This document shows positions 32,945 through 45,467 of a stretch of DNA of 64,000 nucleotides, one piece after another. The translations under genes and the position numbers were made by a program. Each line of letters begins with the position of its first letter. Position 1 is the first letter of the stretch. The notes under the pieces were generated by a model, which was not told the DNA's origin, ran no database searches, and worked only from the letters and a program-made list of their open reading frames with translations. This stretch comes from Siphonodentalium dalli. Taxonomy: Eukaryota > Mollusca > Scaphopoda > Gadilida > Siphonodentaliidae. Where the stretch lies: NCBI GenBank assembly GCA_032622095.1, contig CP136068.1, positions 111,673,546 to 111,737,545 of the forward strand, read 5' to 3'.

Positions 32945-33395
32945 TCCTATTGGCCGAAAACTTTAGGAACAAAAGCTCGGACAAAATTATGCTTGTTGTG
33001 AAAATGTTCTAAGTCGAAAAAGGGGAATAACTCCACACAAAAAAGTCGGACAGACGTCATAATCACACGTACACATGTTCCCATGGTACTAGATATCTGT
33101 GCCAAGTTTTAAAAAATTAACCGAAAAATGTAGGAATAAAAGCTCGGACAAAATGATACATGTTGCGAAAATGTTCTAAGTCGAAAAAGGGGGATAACTC
33201 CACCAAAAAACGTCCGACAGGCGTCATAATCGCAGGTGCACAGGTTCCCATGGTGGTTGATGTCTGTGCCAAGTTTCAAGGAAAATGATCACAAAACGAC
33301 TGAGAAAAACTCCGGACAAATTTGTGTCCACGGACGGACGACGGACAAGCTGATTCCAGTATACTCCCGCCACAACTTCGTTGCTGGGGGTATAA
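32945..33395 (+). repeat. Interspersed element with two internal repeats of about 180 bp
   Basis: The blocks AACAAAAGCTCGGACAAAAT and GTTCTAAGTCGAAAAAGGGG occur at about 32970-33020 and again at 33135-33190, each followed by a CATAATCRCA..GTTCCCATGG block. It ends with a CGGACGGACGACGGAC tract and a hairpin-like TATACTCCC..GGGGGTATA. This layout is common in short non-autonomous elements of molluscs (from general knowledge). Confidence 0.6.
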
Positions 33396-33964
33396 CCACA
33401 CTCAAACTACCCTCATTTCTTAAATATTCTATGAGGACTTTCACGATTCAAAATACAAAATATACTTTATTAGAATGGTAGCATTTGAAGTATGAATTGG
33501 CGTGATAAATATAAATAATATGTATACGAGGATGAAGGTTAGAGTGCTACATACATGTATTTCCAAACCTCAAATTATCAATTTAAAACCTATTAGGGTC
33601 GATTACATTGCTGTAGATCTGTATACAGATATGTATGAAGTCACGTGTCGCGCATTTCTGTGATCACAACATGATTACTGATAGTGAACGCGCGCTTATC
33701 AGTACTCTGGTAATTGACAATTCACTACGAGTCGTGTCAGTTTAGGCCAGACATAAAAATGAATCAACTATCAGCAGACAACACCGATTTGGTATGTGCC
33801 GCATTCGATTTTGGCGCATGTATTTAAAGTTTATTCTTACACCACTTGGTAATAGTTCGAAGAAAGAATGAAAATCGCATAGGAATACACAATAAACAAC
33901 AGTGTACAAACATACAGAGCACCCATACAGCTTTAGATGGAGATTCCACCAATATTTAAGATTT

Positions 33965-34570
33965 CAGGTGATCATCTATATATATGTAGGTCTCCTGTTT
34001 GACACAATCTGGACGGTGACCATTTTGGATATGTGTGGAATGGGTATCCACCCTACAACACCCTTTATTTGACCATATGTAGTAAAATATTGTTTTCTTA
34101 AACTAATTCGCAGTTTTTTATTGGCCACAAGGGAGTGACAATGAAAATTTGGAAATATGAACAAGACAATCGCCAAATCCTAGTATTTATACTGGCCTCA
34201 AGCCTTCCTAGAGTTGGAACATTCCAATCTGACACCATCAATTAGGTTGGAAAATTCCCAACTGATGACAATTCCAATGACAATGTTGACCAAATGTAGG
34301 ACAATATTGTTTTCTTAAATTAACTAGCAGTTTTTGACTGGCCACGGGAGAGGGACCAGGACACAATCTTTCCAAGTGTTGGAAATTTCCAACCTGACAC
34401 CCGCCCCCATAAGGTTGGAAATTTCCAGCTGATGGCCATTCCAGCCCAAAATTTTGATAAAAAGTAGGACATTATGCAAATATTGGTCCAAAAAACAATA
34501 CCCCCCAATAAAATGTTTGCAATTCAAACTACAAGAACATTTTCAACCTATTGTTGGTGCGGAAATTCTC
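33965..34570 (-). repeat. Interspersed repeat also present at 40540-41000 and 42050-42630
   Basis: Shared blocks are TTGGAAATTTCCAACCTG, CAACTGATGACAATTCCAAT, ACAATATTGTTTTCTTAAAT and CTACAAGAACATTTTCAACC. It is non-coding, with several internal sub-repeats around GGAAATTTCC. Confidence 0.7.
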
Positions 34571-34678
34571 TTTAAAACGCTCTTTAAAACACTTCTCCAA
34601 TTATGCCAGTTATTTCGTCAAAACACTTCTTCAAATATCTCCGTTATTTAGTTAATACAAATATTTTCTTATTTTAGG

Positions 34679-34754
34679 ATCATATATCAAAATGAGAGGA
34701 TATGGTGATCCCCGTTTCATGGGATCACCATATCCTCTCATTTTGATATATGAT
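34679..34754. repeat. Perfect palindrome, 34-base arms
   Basis: The arms 34679-34712 and 34721-34754 flank an 8-base loop. The arm core is GAGAGGATATGGTGATCCC. An eroded copy of part of it (ATATGATACCATATCCT) follows near 34803-34820. Confidence 0.85.
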
Positions 34755-35004
34755 ACTGCCTTCATTGAGTCACGAGTGACTCCTGAGACGAGGATCACAT
34801 ATTATATGATACCATATCCTACGGAGGATTACATAGTGTTTCATATCTACACCCGTGCGCATGGCCTGCCGCGCCATACCCTTCAATAAATCACACTCAA
34901 ACTACACTCATTTCTTAAATATTCTATGAGGATTTCACGATTCATAATACAAATATACTTTATTAGAATGGTATAGCATTTGAAGTATGCATATCCAAAC
35001 CTTA

Positions 35005-35280
35005 AATTAAACATATTCAAGTCTTGAAATAGGGTGTCTGTCATTTGCAGAATGAGGTCCCCAGAGGGTGAATTTAGTGATGCTACCCCGCATAGCGGGC
35101 TAGCATCACCAAATTCACCCTCTGGGAACCTCATTCTGCTGAGGTGTAAGCAGAATGAGGTCCTCAGAGGGTGAATTTGGTGATGCTAGCCAGCTATGCG
35201 GGGTAGCATCACTAAATTCACCCTCTGGGGACCTCATTCTGCAAATGACATATACCCTATTTCAAGGCTTGAACATATTA
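35005..35280. repeat. Nested palindrome of about 275 bp
   Basis: Two outer arms of about 135 bases (35005-35140 and 35147-35280) are inverted copies. Each arm is itself a hairpin, using CAGAATGAGGTCC and AGAGGGTGAATTT against their complements around a TAGC/GCTA centre. The four-fold symmetry could fold into a cruciform with two side stems. Confidence 0.85.
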
Positions 35281-35284
35281 ATTA

Positions 35285-36280
35285 CACACTGTCCCCACGT
35301 TCAAATGGGGCCAAAATAGACCGGTGAACACACATTTATACGAGAGTATATGGTGAATGAGGAGAAAATGAAATAATTTTGTGGAAAGTTTTTACGTTTC
35401 TATACGTTCATAACAGCTGATAAAGTTCTGTCACTTCAGTATGCATCAGAGAAGATAAAGTATATACGTGTTTTACATGTTAAAGTCACTCAAGGACTTC
35501 GCATTGGCTACATGTGAAAGGTCATACACTTTTGGAAAACAACTGTGGTCACCAAGTACATGTAAAAATATACCAACATTGTTCTTATATTCATTATTAT
35601 TAATCCTTCATTAAGGGTAGGTTCATACACTGGCAAATTTGCAAGGTGTGGTTTGCAGGCATTTCTCATTGAAAACGATATGGTGCCAGAATATCAACGG
35701 AAACAAGCATCTAAAATGCAACTGTACCACAGCTAACTACGGGCGAAGTAAAATCTCTGTAGTTCAACCTGTATAGCGATGCTACTGGAATTTGCCAGTA
35801 AATATCATGCAATTATCTCGCAAGAATAAATCAAACATGTATCTGAAGCCAAATTCCAGTAGCCCCGTTACAAGTGGAACTACGACAGGTTTAGATCTCA
35901 TGTCGTTAGCTTTGATAAAGATGCGTGTTATGTGCATGTTTCCATTCATATTCTGGTACCATGTGGTTTTCTATGACGAAATGCCTGTAAAATATACCGT
36001 GCCAGCGTATAACGTACCCTAACGGGATTTTGCAAGTACAAGCCATTGTTATGTCAACATTATTATTGCAGCAAAATTACCGATATAACGTCGGTTTAGT
36101 TCTATAAAATAACGAAGTCCAATCAACATGATGGTAAACAGGTCAAAACATTGAAAATAGTCTGAAAAACAAAAACGGATTTAGACTAACATATTTGAAT
36201 TTCCTGGGAGATCAGTGAAGTTTGTTTACAAATCACTGTAACAGAAATGTTTACAATTTTTAGGACATAAAATAAAAAAC
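35285..36280. other. Intergenic stretch, no supported gene
   Basis: AT-rich. The frame at 35792-36022 has no recognisable domain. Confidence 0.4.
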
Positions 36281-36284
36281 ATCC

Positions 36285-36500
36285 ATTACCCTGCAGGGAG
36301 CCCCACACATATATAGAAGAGTGTCGTCTGCTCATGTTTGTCTGGGGCTCTGTATGGGTGAAATTATAAAATTGTTAAAGAATACAAGAAAAAATTATTA
36401 AAATTGTAAAATTTTGTTAGGCCAATGCATTCTCTTATATATGCGAGGCGACCAATGGTCGACTCGCATATATAAGAGAATGCATTGGCACAGGGTAAAA
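36285..36500. mobile_element. Rearranged family A MITE fragment
   Basis: It carries the palindrome CATTCTCTTATATATGCGAG and its complement around GGCGACCAATGGTCG at 36420-36487, as in 46430-46650. It also has AATTATAAAATTGTTAAAGAA, the inverse of the spacer in the 46-kb copy. No TTAA/CCCTTT ends are visible. A second small inverted repeat GAGCCCCACACA..GGGGCTC is at 36299-36352. Confidence 0.5.
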
Positions 36501-37139
36501 AAATGTACACACAAAATGTCGTTATTGGAGAACTAACAATATGAATACAAGAACAACGTTCATTTATTTTCTTTTTTGACATTTACCCATTGCGAATGTC
36601 TTTGTACTCTTAAAACCTTGATTATGAAATAATCAATTTTATTTTCAAAGCAATCGAACTTAAATTAGAATGGGTGGTTCCCCTTTTAGAGCATGACGCG
36701 TTATGTACGGACATGCGCAGTCTATGTGTAATCCATTTTACACGGTAATAGAATTCCCATATTTCTTTGATTATCAGGATTCATTTTCATACCCTCCCAC
36801 CCCAATATTATGTTAGCAGCTTGAGATTTATGTTTCATCTCACACTAATCTGTCTCTTGAAATTCAATTTTTTTTATTATGGCTACATATATGTTACCAC
36901 TATTACTAAGGTAATAGCTATGTTATTGATGCTAGGTATGTTTATGGAACATAGTTATATATCAGCAGGTGGGAGGGCGGTTATTGGCCTCCATCTTCTC
37001 TTTTGAAAGATGGACAACTGGCCATCAAAGTTCAAAACCTCATAATGATGGCCCATGGTTCCGATCCAATTATTTTCTGGTAAAGAACACGTACACACGA
37101 GCGCTAATATGGTGCCAACTTAGACAAGTCATCTTTAAA

Positions 37140-40078
37140 TTATATAGTGCGATGCAAAGATAGAACGCCTCCCTTCTGTGAAACTCCAAGAACCAAAACG
37201 AGGCTCTGTGCGCCACCATCGTGGACAACTAGCAGAGAACGGTTGTTAGGGCTGTACGACACGGACGTCGCTTTCCGAGCTCCTGATAGTTCCTTCCCAG
37301 ATCCGTCCCGAGAATCCACGCAGACGAGTGTCTGTGTGTCCGCGCAACACACCAACAGAGTGTCCTCCAACAGACAGAAATCCATAGGGGACTTAATTAG
37401 ATGTCCAGAAATAACACGGAGCAATTTGTCAAGTTTGCCGGAGAACACACAGATTGAGTCATCTTTAGTATCGCTGACATATATTTCCTCTCCGCTTTCG
37501 GCAGCAATGGCCCGAGCCGCGTTCTTGAATTTATATGATGTTTTGCGGAGGACGACACCACGCGTTGTGATTAGTTGTACGATCTTATATTTGCAAATAG
37601 TAATTAAGTCGCCACAACGGAGACTAATAGATCGGCACGGGAGAGTTGTTGCAAATGACGTCACTAACTTTAGATCAGATTCTGTATACACCGAAACTTG
37701 GTTTAGATTCGGCAACGTGACGTAAACTTCGTCGTTTAATGCGCATGCGTCGTACGGTTGATCAGCGAGATCGACATTGCCTATCGTCTTTCCGTTGGTA
37801 TCCACCAGTGCCAACCGATCGGGAAACCACGTGGTGAGTAGGAAGCTGTTACCAGTAGAGTCTTCTCTCTTGATGAAACGAACCCTCGACTGTAATCCGG
37901 TAAATTTTATTTCTGCTCGTTTAGAAATAATAATAGGATCTCGGGATGGCGTCCTCGCGAGGTACATCTGGTCTCTTACAGAATTTGGTTCCGACCCTTG
38001 GTAACTTATGCGTCGCGATGCAGCACGAGTACTGGCACTATTGACAATATCATTAGCCAATTTAGCTGGAATTTGATCTCGAATTCCCGGTTTTCTTGAA
38101 TGGACTGACTTAATTTTTCGCGAAAGAGTATGGGATATCTTACCAACATGCTCCTTATTCGCTGTATCCGAGACACCACCAACTCTGGCACGTTGTTCCC
38201 GAATTTCTGAGCAAAGATCTTTGACTAATCCCCTCAGCCGATGTACTTCACCAATTTCTGTTACACGTGTGGTGTCATCCATTACTTTGGTGACTACATC
38301 GGGTATATCCTCAACTGTGGCCTCTTTCGTCAAGTGCAAATTCGGTGTGTCAACTTTCGCATGCGCTGTGTCCTTTAAATGTACCTCACTTTCCCTGGAT
38401 TCTACTACTCCTCTGCTCGCAGTACATATAGACGCAGTACCGTACATGTCTGAAGTAACCCTGTTCAAATTTGAAGTGTCGGCAGTCATGTGTATGGTTT
38501 CTTTTGACTTCACGAAATTCCCAAATCGCGTCCGCGTCTGGAAACTTTTACCGGCGGGCTCCTGATGCGCTGTATTTGAGATAGCATCAACGTTGGCACA
38601 CTGCTCCATAATGTCTGAACAACAAGCATGGTCACGTTCGAGTCTTAAATATTTTGTGTCGGCAGTCCCGTATGTCGTTACCATTGTACTTTCGGTATCA
38701 GCTATATGTATGTCGGTCATGCCCCTAACAATGGCATCTTTTATTTCTCTATCATCGGCATACTCATTATCGTATGTAGCATCCATGTCCAGATGTGTGG
38801 TCTCGGGAGACACGCGTATTGTTTCCACTTCAATCTTCGTAGTAACTGGTATGTCCCCAACCGTGGTCGTTACTATTACTCTGCCACCGGCATGCACATT
38901 ATCGTATAGGTCATCACTGTCTACATTTGTTGTGTCGGGAGTCACGTGTATTGTTTCGACGTCACTACTTTTGTTGTCAGCTACATGCATCTCGGGTATG
39001 TCCCCAACCGTTGCATTTATTATTCCTCTACCCTCGGCAAGCACATTGTCGCTTCGAGTAACCATGTCTAAATTTGTTGTGTCAGCAGTCACGTGTATCG
39101 TTTCCACGTCACATTCGGTGTCGATTATATCAGGTATGACCCAAACATTGTCATTTATTATTTCTCTCTCCTCGGCATGCACATTATCGTAAAGATCACC
39201 CCTGTCCAAATTAGTTGTGGCAGCATTCTTTTGTATCGTTACCACTTCCCGATCGGTGTCGGCTATCTCGGGTCTGTCCTCATAACTGACCTCTACTTCT
39301 GCTAGCTTGGCCGTTTCCAATTTTGATGACAGACTATTTACAACTGTTTCGTTATATTCCGGTATTTTAAAAACTTGTCTGCGCATGGGAAAAGTTTTAT
39401 CATAATTGCGCATTTCAATTACAGGAGGTTGATACATTGTGCGTGTGACAACATCACATTGTTTGAGCAAATATTGTATGTTCGATGTGACGAGACTTGA
39501 GCAGTGAAATTCGAAAGCCTTTGCCTCTTGGGTATGCTTTGATTTTTCCAAGAGACGTCTGCTAAAATTCAAAATCTCCTGAAGTTTAATCTTTCGTTGT
39601 CGCATTTCCTCAATTGATCGGTTGGTTGTGAGATCAATGTTAGCCCTCGAGCTAGGTGTAGTTACCTCTTCATGTGTAACGGAAGATTCATCACCCAAAT
39701 CCGATTTAATCCTAACACATATGGCTATCATTTTATCGCGCACGTCGCCGCGATGCTCTGAAACTAGATCCTTAAGAATCCGTGTTTTTTCTTCTTCTAT
39801 ATCGTTAACTTCAGCTCTTACTGTATTGAAAAAATTTCCGACACGATCAAATGTTGATTTATCTGAACAGACCTCTATATGTTCTTGGATTTCTGCATAC
39901 ACACTGCTAAGCCATTTCTCCAGTGAAGTAATGGCTTCAGCTAAATCTGATCGCGTCTCTTTAATGTCAAAGTATAAACATCCACCAAATGCAGACTCGT
40001 GACACTGCCAACAACAAACGACCGCATGCGTCGAGCATATTGAATCCACAGGACTGCCACACATACACGTATCATGTT
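37140..40078 (-). CDS. Gene 2 exon 3: B-box-like, coiled coil, repeat stalk, NHL-like propeller
   Basis: This is a paralogue of the gene 1 large exon over its full length. The Cys/His cluster is CMCGS, DSICSTH, VVCCWQCHES, FGGC: the same ligands, with one Cys fewer at the start. Coiled-coil helices are well conserved (LVSEHRGDVRDKMIAICVRI). The stalk has more of the 40-residue repeats than gene 1 (about six or seven, consensus VETIHVTADTTNLD..DNV.AEGR), which explains most of its extra 96 residues. The C-terminal propeller is the most similar part (DLADQPYDACALNDEVYVTL, EEIYVSDTKDDSICVFSG). The two proteins diverge right after LVLGVSQ. The acceptor CTCTTTCAG would start the exon at 40088 with ATG; the second AG ten bases on starts it at 40078, in phase with the CARD exon. 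Either could be used. Confidence 0.85.
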
Positions 40079-40112
40079 CTGCATTCATCTGAAAGAGAAC
40101 AAACTTCAACAT
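40079..40112 (-). promoter_or_regulatory. Tandem 3' splice sites of gene 2 exon 3
   Basis: The minus strand reads TTGTTCTCTTTCAG, then AATGCAG. As in gene 1, the first AG is out of phase with exon 2 and the second, ten bases later, is in phase (completing a GAA codon). Confidence 0.6.
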
Positions 40113-40142
40113 AGAGATTGGAGTTTGTAAATGTATATATTA

Positions 40143-41095
40143 ACCAGGGATGTGGCTAGAGGGTCTCCGTTGGGGGGGGGGGGTGTCCACATTGGTAAAT
40201 TCCAACTGCACCCCCCCTTGAATCAGAATCAGACAAAACACAAATTTTACATAATTCCATTTGCACCCCCCTTGCACCTTAGTGCTCAGGTCTAATATCC
40301 TAACATCTAGTGGTCTATATCCAGACAAATGCACACGGCTATGGACAAGAGACCAGGACACACCGGGCTGACCATTGTTGTTGACCGTTTCAGTTCAAAA
40401 GTTTGACCAAATGCAGTATAATATTGTTTTGTTAAAATAGTTAGCAATTTTGGATTGGCCACGGGGAAGGGACAACGACACACCGGGCCGACCATGGTTC
40501 GGCCCGGGGTGCGAACATTTTGAAATCTGAACAAGAAAATTGCTAAATCCTAGCATCTAGACTAGCCTCAAGCCTTCCTAGAGTTGTGGAAATTTCAAAC
40601 CTGACACCCCCACTTAGGTTGGGAAATTTCCAACTGATGACAATTCCAATGACAATGTTGACCAAATGTATGACAATATTGTTTTCTTAAATTAACTAGC
40701 AGTTTTGACTGGCCACGGGGGAGGGACCAGGACACAAGCTTTCCAGTGTTGGAAATTTCCAACCTGTCACCCCCCCTAAGTTTGGAAAAATTCCAACTGA
40801 TGACCATTTTAGTTAAAAATTGTGACCGAAAATAGGAAAATATACAAATATTGGTCCAAAAACAATTAATTCCCCCAACAAGTTGTTTGAAAATCAAACT
40901 ACAAGAACATTTTCAACCTATTGTTGGTGTGAAATTTCCAACTAATGTTTTGGCAGGTATGAAATTTCCAACTGTTGAAAATTTTGACCAAAGTTGGGGG
41001 GGGGGTGTGAGACACCCCCACACCCCCCTCTAGCCACATCCCTGGGGTGAGACACCCCCACACCCCCTCTAGCCACATCCCTGATATTAACATAC
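40143..41095 (-). repeat. G/C-run interspersed repeat
   Basis: It starts CCAGGGATGTGGCTAGAGGG followed by a G-run. It contains C-runs next to CAACTGCA and ends near a GTGTGAGACACCCCCACACC tract, duplicated. The interior matches 33965-34570. It lies in gene 2 intron 2, right after the exon 3 acceptor. Confidence 0.7.
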
Positions 41096-41103
41096 TGCTA
41101 CAT

Positions 41104-41198
41104 ATTGTAATGTCCTAATAATCGACTCATTAACCACAGCAGAATTACCCATAATTCTGCTGTGGTTAAGGAATCGATTATTTAGGGCTTTAATGTAC
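41104..41198. mobile_element. Short palindromic MITE (deleted relative of 45264-45467)
   Basis: The inverted arms contain TTAACCACAGCAGAATTA and its complement. The outer ends GTAATGTCCTAA and TTTAGGGCTTTAATGTAC resemble the CAGTAATGCCCTAA ends of the 45-kb copy. The central region of that copy is missing. Confidence 0.7.
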
Positions 41199-41629
41199 AT
41201 GATTAACCTTCTATTTTCTAAATACTCATTGACGAATAGTTCCCGTACGAAATGTTGGGAACAAAGGAATCATTCAGCAACGGTTTGCTCTTATATTATC
41301 AGTCTGACGTCTGCTCACATTTCCTGAACACCCTCCAAGTGAACAACATACTACTCCAATGTTCACTTCTATGACTGATGTCCGCGTTGGCCCGAAATTT
41401 ACATTTGCCAAAATTTTATATTTTGCCAAATCAGAATATTTTTTGCCAAATGATGTTAGAAGTTGCCAAATGCTATCAGTTTCTATACACCAATGTGTCT
41501 TTTATTTTGATTATTTCGACAATCGCTACTTGAGCGACCTTTGATATCGATAGGAAAGTAGTTCGTTATTAATAATTCTCGCCTCTATACTTGTGTTTAT
41601 CGTAGAAAAAAAACCAACATCATAACAAT

Positions 41630-42630
41630 CAGGGATGTGGCTAGAGGGTCTCCGCTGGGTGGGGGGGGGACGTATCCACCTTTTGAATTTCCAACTGCAC
41701 CCCCCCCCTTGAGTCGGCACACCAACACAACTTTTTGCATAATTCCATTTGCACCCCCCCCCCCCTTAAGTCGGAATCACACCAACACAACTTTTTGCAT
41801 AATTCCATTTGCACCCCCCCCCCCCCCTTGTACCCCATGCTCAGGCCTAATTTCCTATATATTCATAAACCATGCTTCTATTTTCCCAGTATGAGAAAAT
41901 TAAGATATTTTAATCTGAAAATTGCCCCCAAAAAAAAACAACTAGTGATCAAATTCCAGACAAATGCACACAGCTACCGACAACAGACCAGGAAACACCG
42001 GTCCGACCATGGTTGTTCGGCTTGGTGTGAGAAAATTTTGAAAACTATACAAGAAAATCGCAAATCCTAGCATCTAGACTGGCCTCAACTGAAGCTTTCC
42101 TAGTGTTGGAAATTTCAAACCTCATGCTCCCCCTCAGGTTGGAAAATTCTTCAACTGATGACCATTTATGTCTACAAGTTTGACCAAATGTAGTAAAATA
42201 TTGTTTTGCTAAACTAATTTTGTATTGGCCATGTGGATGGGGCAATGACACACCGGGCCAACCATGGTTCGGCCCGGTGTGAGAAAATTTTGAAATCTGA
42301 ACGAGAAAATCGCAAAATCCTAACATCTAGACTAGCCTCAAGCCTTCCTACTGTTGGAAATTTCAAACCCTACACCCCCACTTAGGTTGGAAAATTTCCA
42401 ACTGATGACAATTCCAATGACAATGTTGACCAATTGTATGACAATATTGTTTTCTTAAATTAACTAGAAGTTTTTGACTGGCCACGGGGGGAGGGACCAG
42501 GACACAAGCTTTCCAAGTGTTGGAAATTTCCAACCTGTCACCTCATTAAGGTTGGAAAATTTCCAACTGATGACCATTTCTGTCAAAATTTTTGACCAAA
42601 AATAGGAACATATGCAAATATTAGTTTTTT
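41630..42630 (-). repeat. G/C-run interspersed repeat, second copy
   Basis: It has the same start as 40143. Near the start a unit of about 62 bases (AACACAACTTTTTGCATAAT, then TTTGCACCCC) is tandemly repeated. The end matches the GGAAATTTCCAACCTG repeat family. Confidence 0.7.
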
Positions 42631-42766
42631 TCATGTGATATACAAGATCTTCAACTCGTTATGTTGGGATATAAGATTTTATGAAACTCGTTGGATAAAT
42701 TTGAATCACAACTCGTCTACGACTCGCTGTGAATCAAATGTATCAAACTCGATTCATAAAAGTTTC

Positions 42767-43015
42767 TCGTTGGAGATATATACGTAACGTATTACACCAA
42801 TAGCGATGCGTTGGCGATCTTCTATATATACATAACGTATTATACCAATAGCGATGCGTTGGCGATCTTCTATATATATATATATACATAACGTATTATA
42901 CAAATAGCGATGCGTTGGAGATCTTCTATATATACATAACGTATTATACCAATAGCGATGCGTTGGAGATCTTCTATATATGCGTAACGTATTATACCAA
43001 TAGCGATGCGTTTGT
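42767..43015. repeat. Tandem repeat of about 50-60 bp, five units
   Basis: The unit contains ATAACGTATTATACCAATAG and GATGCGTTGGCGATCTTC, with variable TA spacers. It aligns to the single TATATCAATGTCGATGCG site at 9213-9235 in gene 1, so the array grew in gene 2 after duplication. Confidence 0.8.
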
Positions 43016-43264
43016 TAAAGTGGCGCTTTGTAGATTCATATAAATTAAAGAACGAGTTGCTCTCCTGGTTAATCTGAACAATACATTTATCACAACAGTC
43101 GTCATTGCGACCTTGTTTGGTTATATATTTCTATATGTATTACCATGTTTGTTTATTAATGCCATTGTATCATGGTGAAAGCATTAAATAATACTGATAC
43201 TGTTTTTAATTTAGATTTTCCCATGTTTAATAACGACACGCCACTGTGGAAGTATAAGCACGGG

Positions 43265-44728
43265 GTCGCGCCTGCCCCTCGATAACTGGTTCACATTCCG
43301 CTTAAGATGGAGATGCACGTTTTGCATAAATACATCCAAATATGGCAAGAGATTTTCAACAAAGTATTTCTTTGGATCTATCTGGCGAAAAATGTTGAAT
43401 TTCACATATCATCATCTTCATTGTATGTAGGATCTGAGCAGTTATTAGGAGACAACAAAAACAATGGATTTTAATACATTTGAGAGGTTGAAAATATTAT
43501 TTTCTTTGTTGTCCCTTTAGGTACCAAGAACTGCTGAAATAATTAATAATATCACACAAAACTCCAATCACCAAACAGCTTATTGTCTTGGATCTATGAG
43601 AGGAGACTACATTTATATCATAATGTGGAGTTATATTTTTAATTGCATAATATAGTGTCATTTTCCCCATATATTATAATGAAGAATACAGCATTCAGAA
43701 ATATTTCAGCCCAATGAAAACAACTGTTGATATATAGTGTGGTCCACTCAGGCATGGAGCAATCAACAGCAATTAGGCCACAGTGTTAAGAGATATTGTG
43801 GTCAGCTTTAACATGGTTATGAAGCCATGACCCAGAACTCATATCAGCCCAAGTTTTCATTGAACAACATGAATGACATGAAAATTCTCAAATATAGAAA
43901 ATTATTTGTGGGTAGTTGTCTTTCTAAGCGAAAATAATCATCAAATTTCATGAATCAAGACAAATCAAGTCTCCTCTCATGATCTGCAGATATGATATCA
44001 TGGACATATGATCTGCAGTTTTGAAACAGATATAATTTACGGAAGTTCTTGATACCTGAAAATGGTGAAAATTAAATATTTTCCATGCCATAAAAATGAA
44101 GTAAATGAGATTATAATAACCAATTGTTCAATGGTTCTTAAATATTGTATCACAATAATCGCTTGTACCAAATTTCAAAAATAAATTCCTGACAGATTTT
44201 GAGAAAATCCATTTAGAAATACCAGGAAATTTTGGCCAAAGTGCATCTGACCTTTAAGACACGGTGCTAATTCGAGAATATCACGATTTTATCTTGTCTT
44301 TTTCACGCCAAATATAAACGGAAATGGTATTTGTTTCTGTCATCCTAACGAATAATATATATGTACACGTGTATTGATTGTAGTTCCTATAGATAACAAT
44401 AGTAGCCATTCATTTTATGAAGGTTCGTTCACGAAATATCGAAGTGATCAGTGTGATTTGTTGAGTATTTCCCTAATAATTTTAAATGTTATTTTCGCTA
44501 CAAATTAATGCATACTTTCTCAGCAGATTTTCAATAATATTTCATTAAGGCGATTGCTGCAAGTCCTAATCCGATACGAAATGACAAACATTTCAAGGCA
44601 TTCGAACCATATGCTTATTTTATTTTTGCAAGTCAAGCATGCCCCAGTGCACATTTTCGGATGCTAATTTCGCATTCTACAACAAGTTATATGACCCACT
44701 GTGCATATTTAATAGCTAGCAGCCGTCA

Positions 44729-44786
<58 letters not shown>

Positions 44787-45260
44787 TATATCTCAGACAT
44801 ATGTTTGTCCAGAATAAAACCATATGGATTGACCTTATATAACATTAGAATGTATTCCGATGGTTCACTGGTAGGTCGTAGACAGGGACGTAGTAACATC
44901 AGAAGCCACGTGTCTATGAAAAGCTCATACATAGACCAACATGAACGTGATGGCCAGGAAGGAGTAACCCATTGGGTATTCGTGAGTTGCGTATTCGGCA
45001 TATTTCGAGGAGTGTAATTCGTAACGGTTTCGCTATATGACCGTTACTGTTGGCAATGTTATGATATGTTTAACTATGTTAAAATCACCCATGACTCGCG
45101 TATACAAATACCAGTCCCGTTTGCCGTTCAGAGCAAATTCAGGTACTCCTATCGTGAAAACAAAATTACCATTAAGAATGTCTTCTATTTTCTCTATCTG
45201 AAACGAACCGTGACATTCGCACCGTGTCTTCAGTGGAATGGGTACCAGTTCTGACGGGGC
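43265..45260. other. Sequence inserted in gene 2 intron 2 relative to gene 1
   Basis: Flanking intron sequence is contiguous in gene 1 (9240-9520). The insert has no coding domain. It holds a TA microsatellite at 44732-44784. I did not find clear termini. Confidence 0.45.
44732..44784. repeat. TA dinucleotide microsatellite
   Basis: An uninterrupted TA run; frames reading IYIYIY across it are artefacts. Confidence 0.95.
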
Positions 45261-45263
45261 AGG

Positions 45264-45467
45264 TACAGTAATGCCCTAAGTAATCGATCCCTTAACCACA
45301 GCAGAATTATGGGTAACTTTGCAGGATTTAGTAGGAAATATGGCTTGTTGCCATTCAGTTAGAGCTTTCCGATGAATGGCAACAAGCCATATTTCCGACT
45401 AAATCCTGAAAAGTTACCCATAATTCTGCTGTGGTTAAGGGGTCTATTACTTAGGGCATTACTGTAC
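45264..45467. mobile_element. Palindromic MITE with CAGTAATGCCCTAA ends, 204 bp
   Basis: The whole element is a long inverted repeat (CAGTAATGCCCTAAGTAAT outer, AACCACAGCAGAATTATGGG, GCAACAAGCCATATTTCC inner) with a short centre. TA on both sides suits a Tc1/mariner-type target. It is non-coding. It sits at the boundary where the gene 1 and gene 2 introns align again. Confidence 0.8.

Noticed and set aside
32930-32950. Telomere-like CCCTAACCCTAA
   Set aside because: Only about two degenerate units, not an array.
38221-40002. Plus-strand frames of 114-199 codons opposite gene 2 exon 3
   Set aside because: Antisense shadows of a well-supported coding exon; the same occurs at 4565-7048 opposite gene 1.
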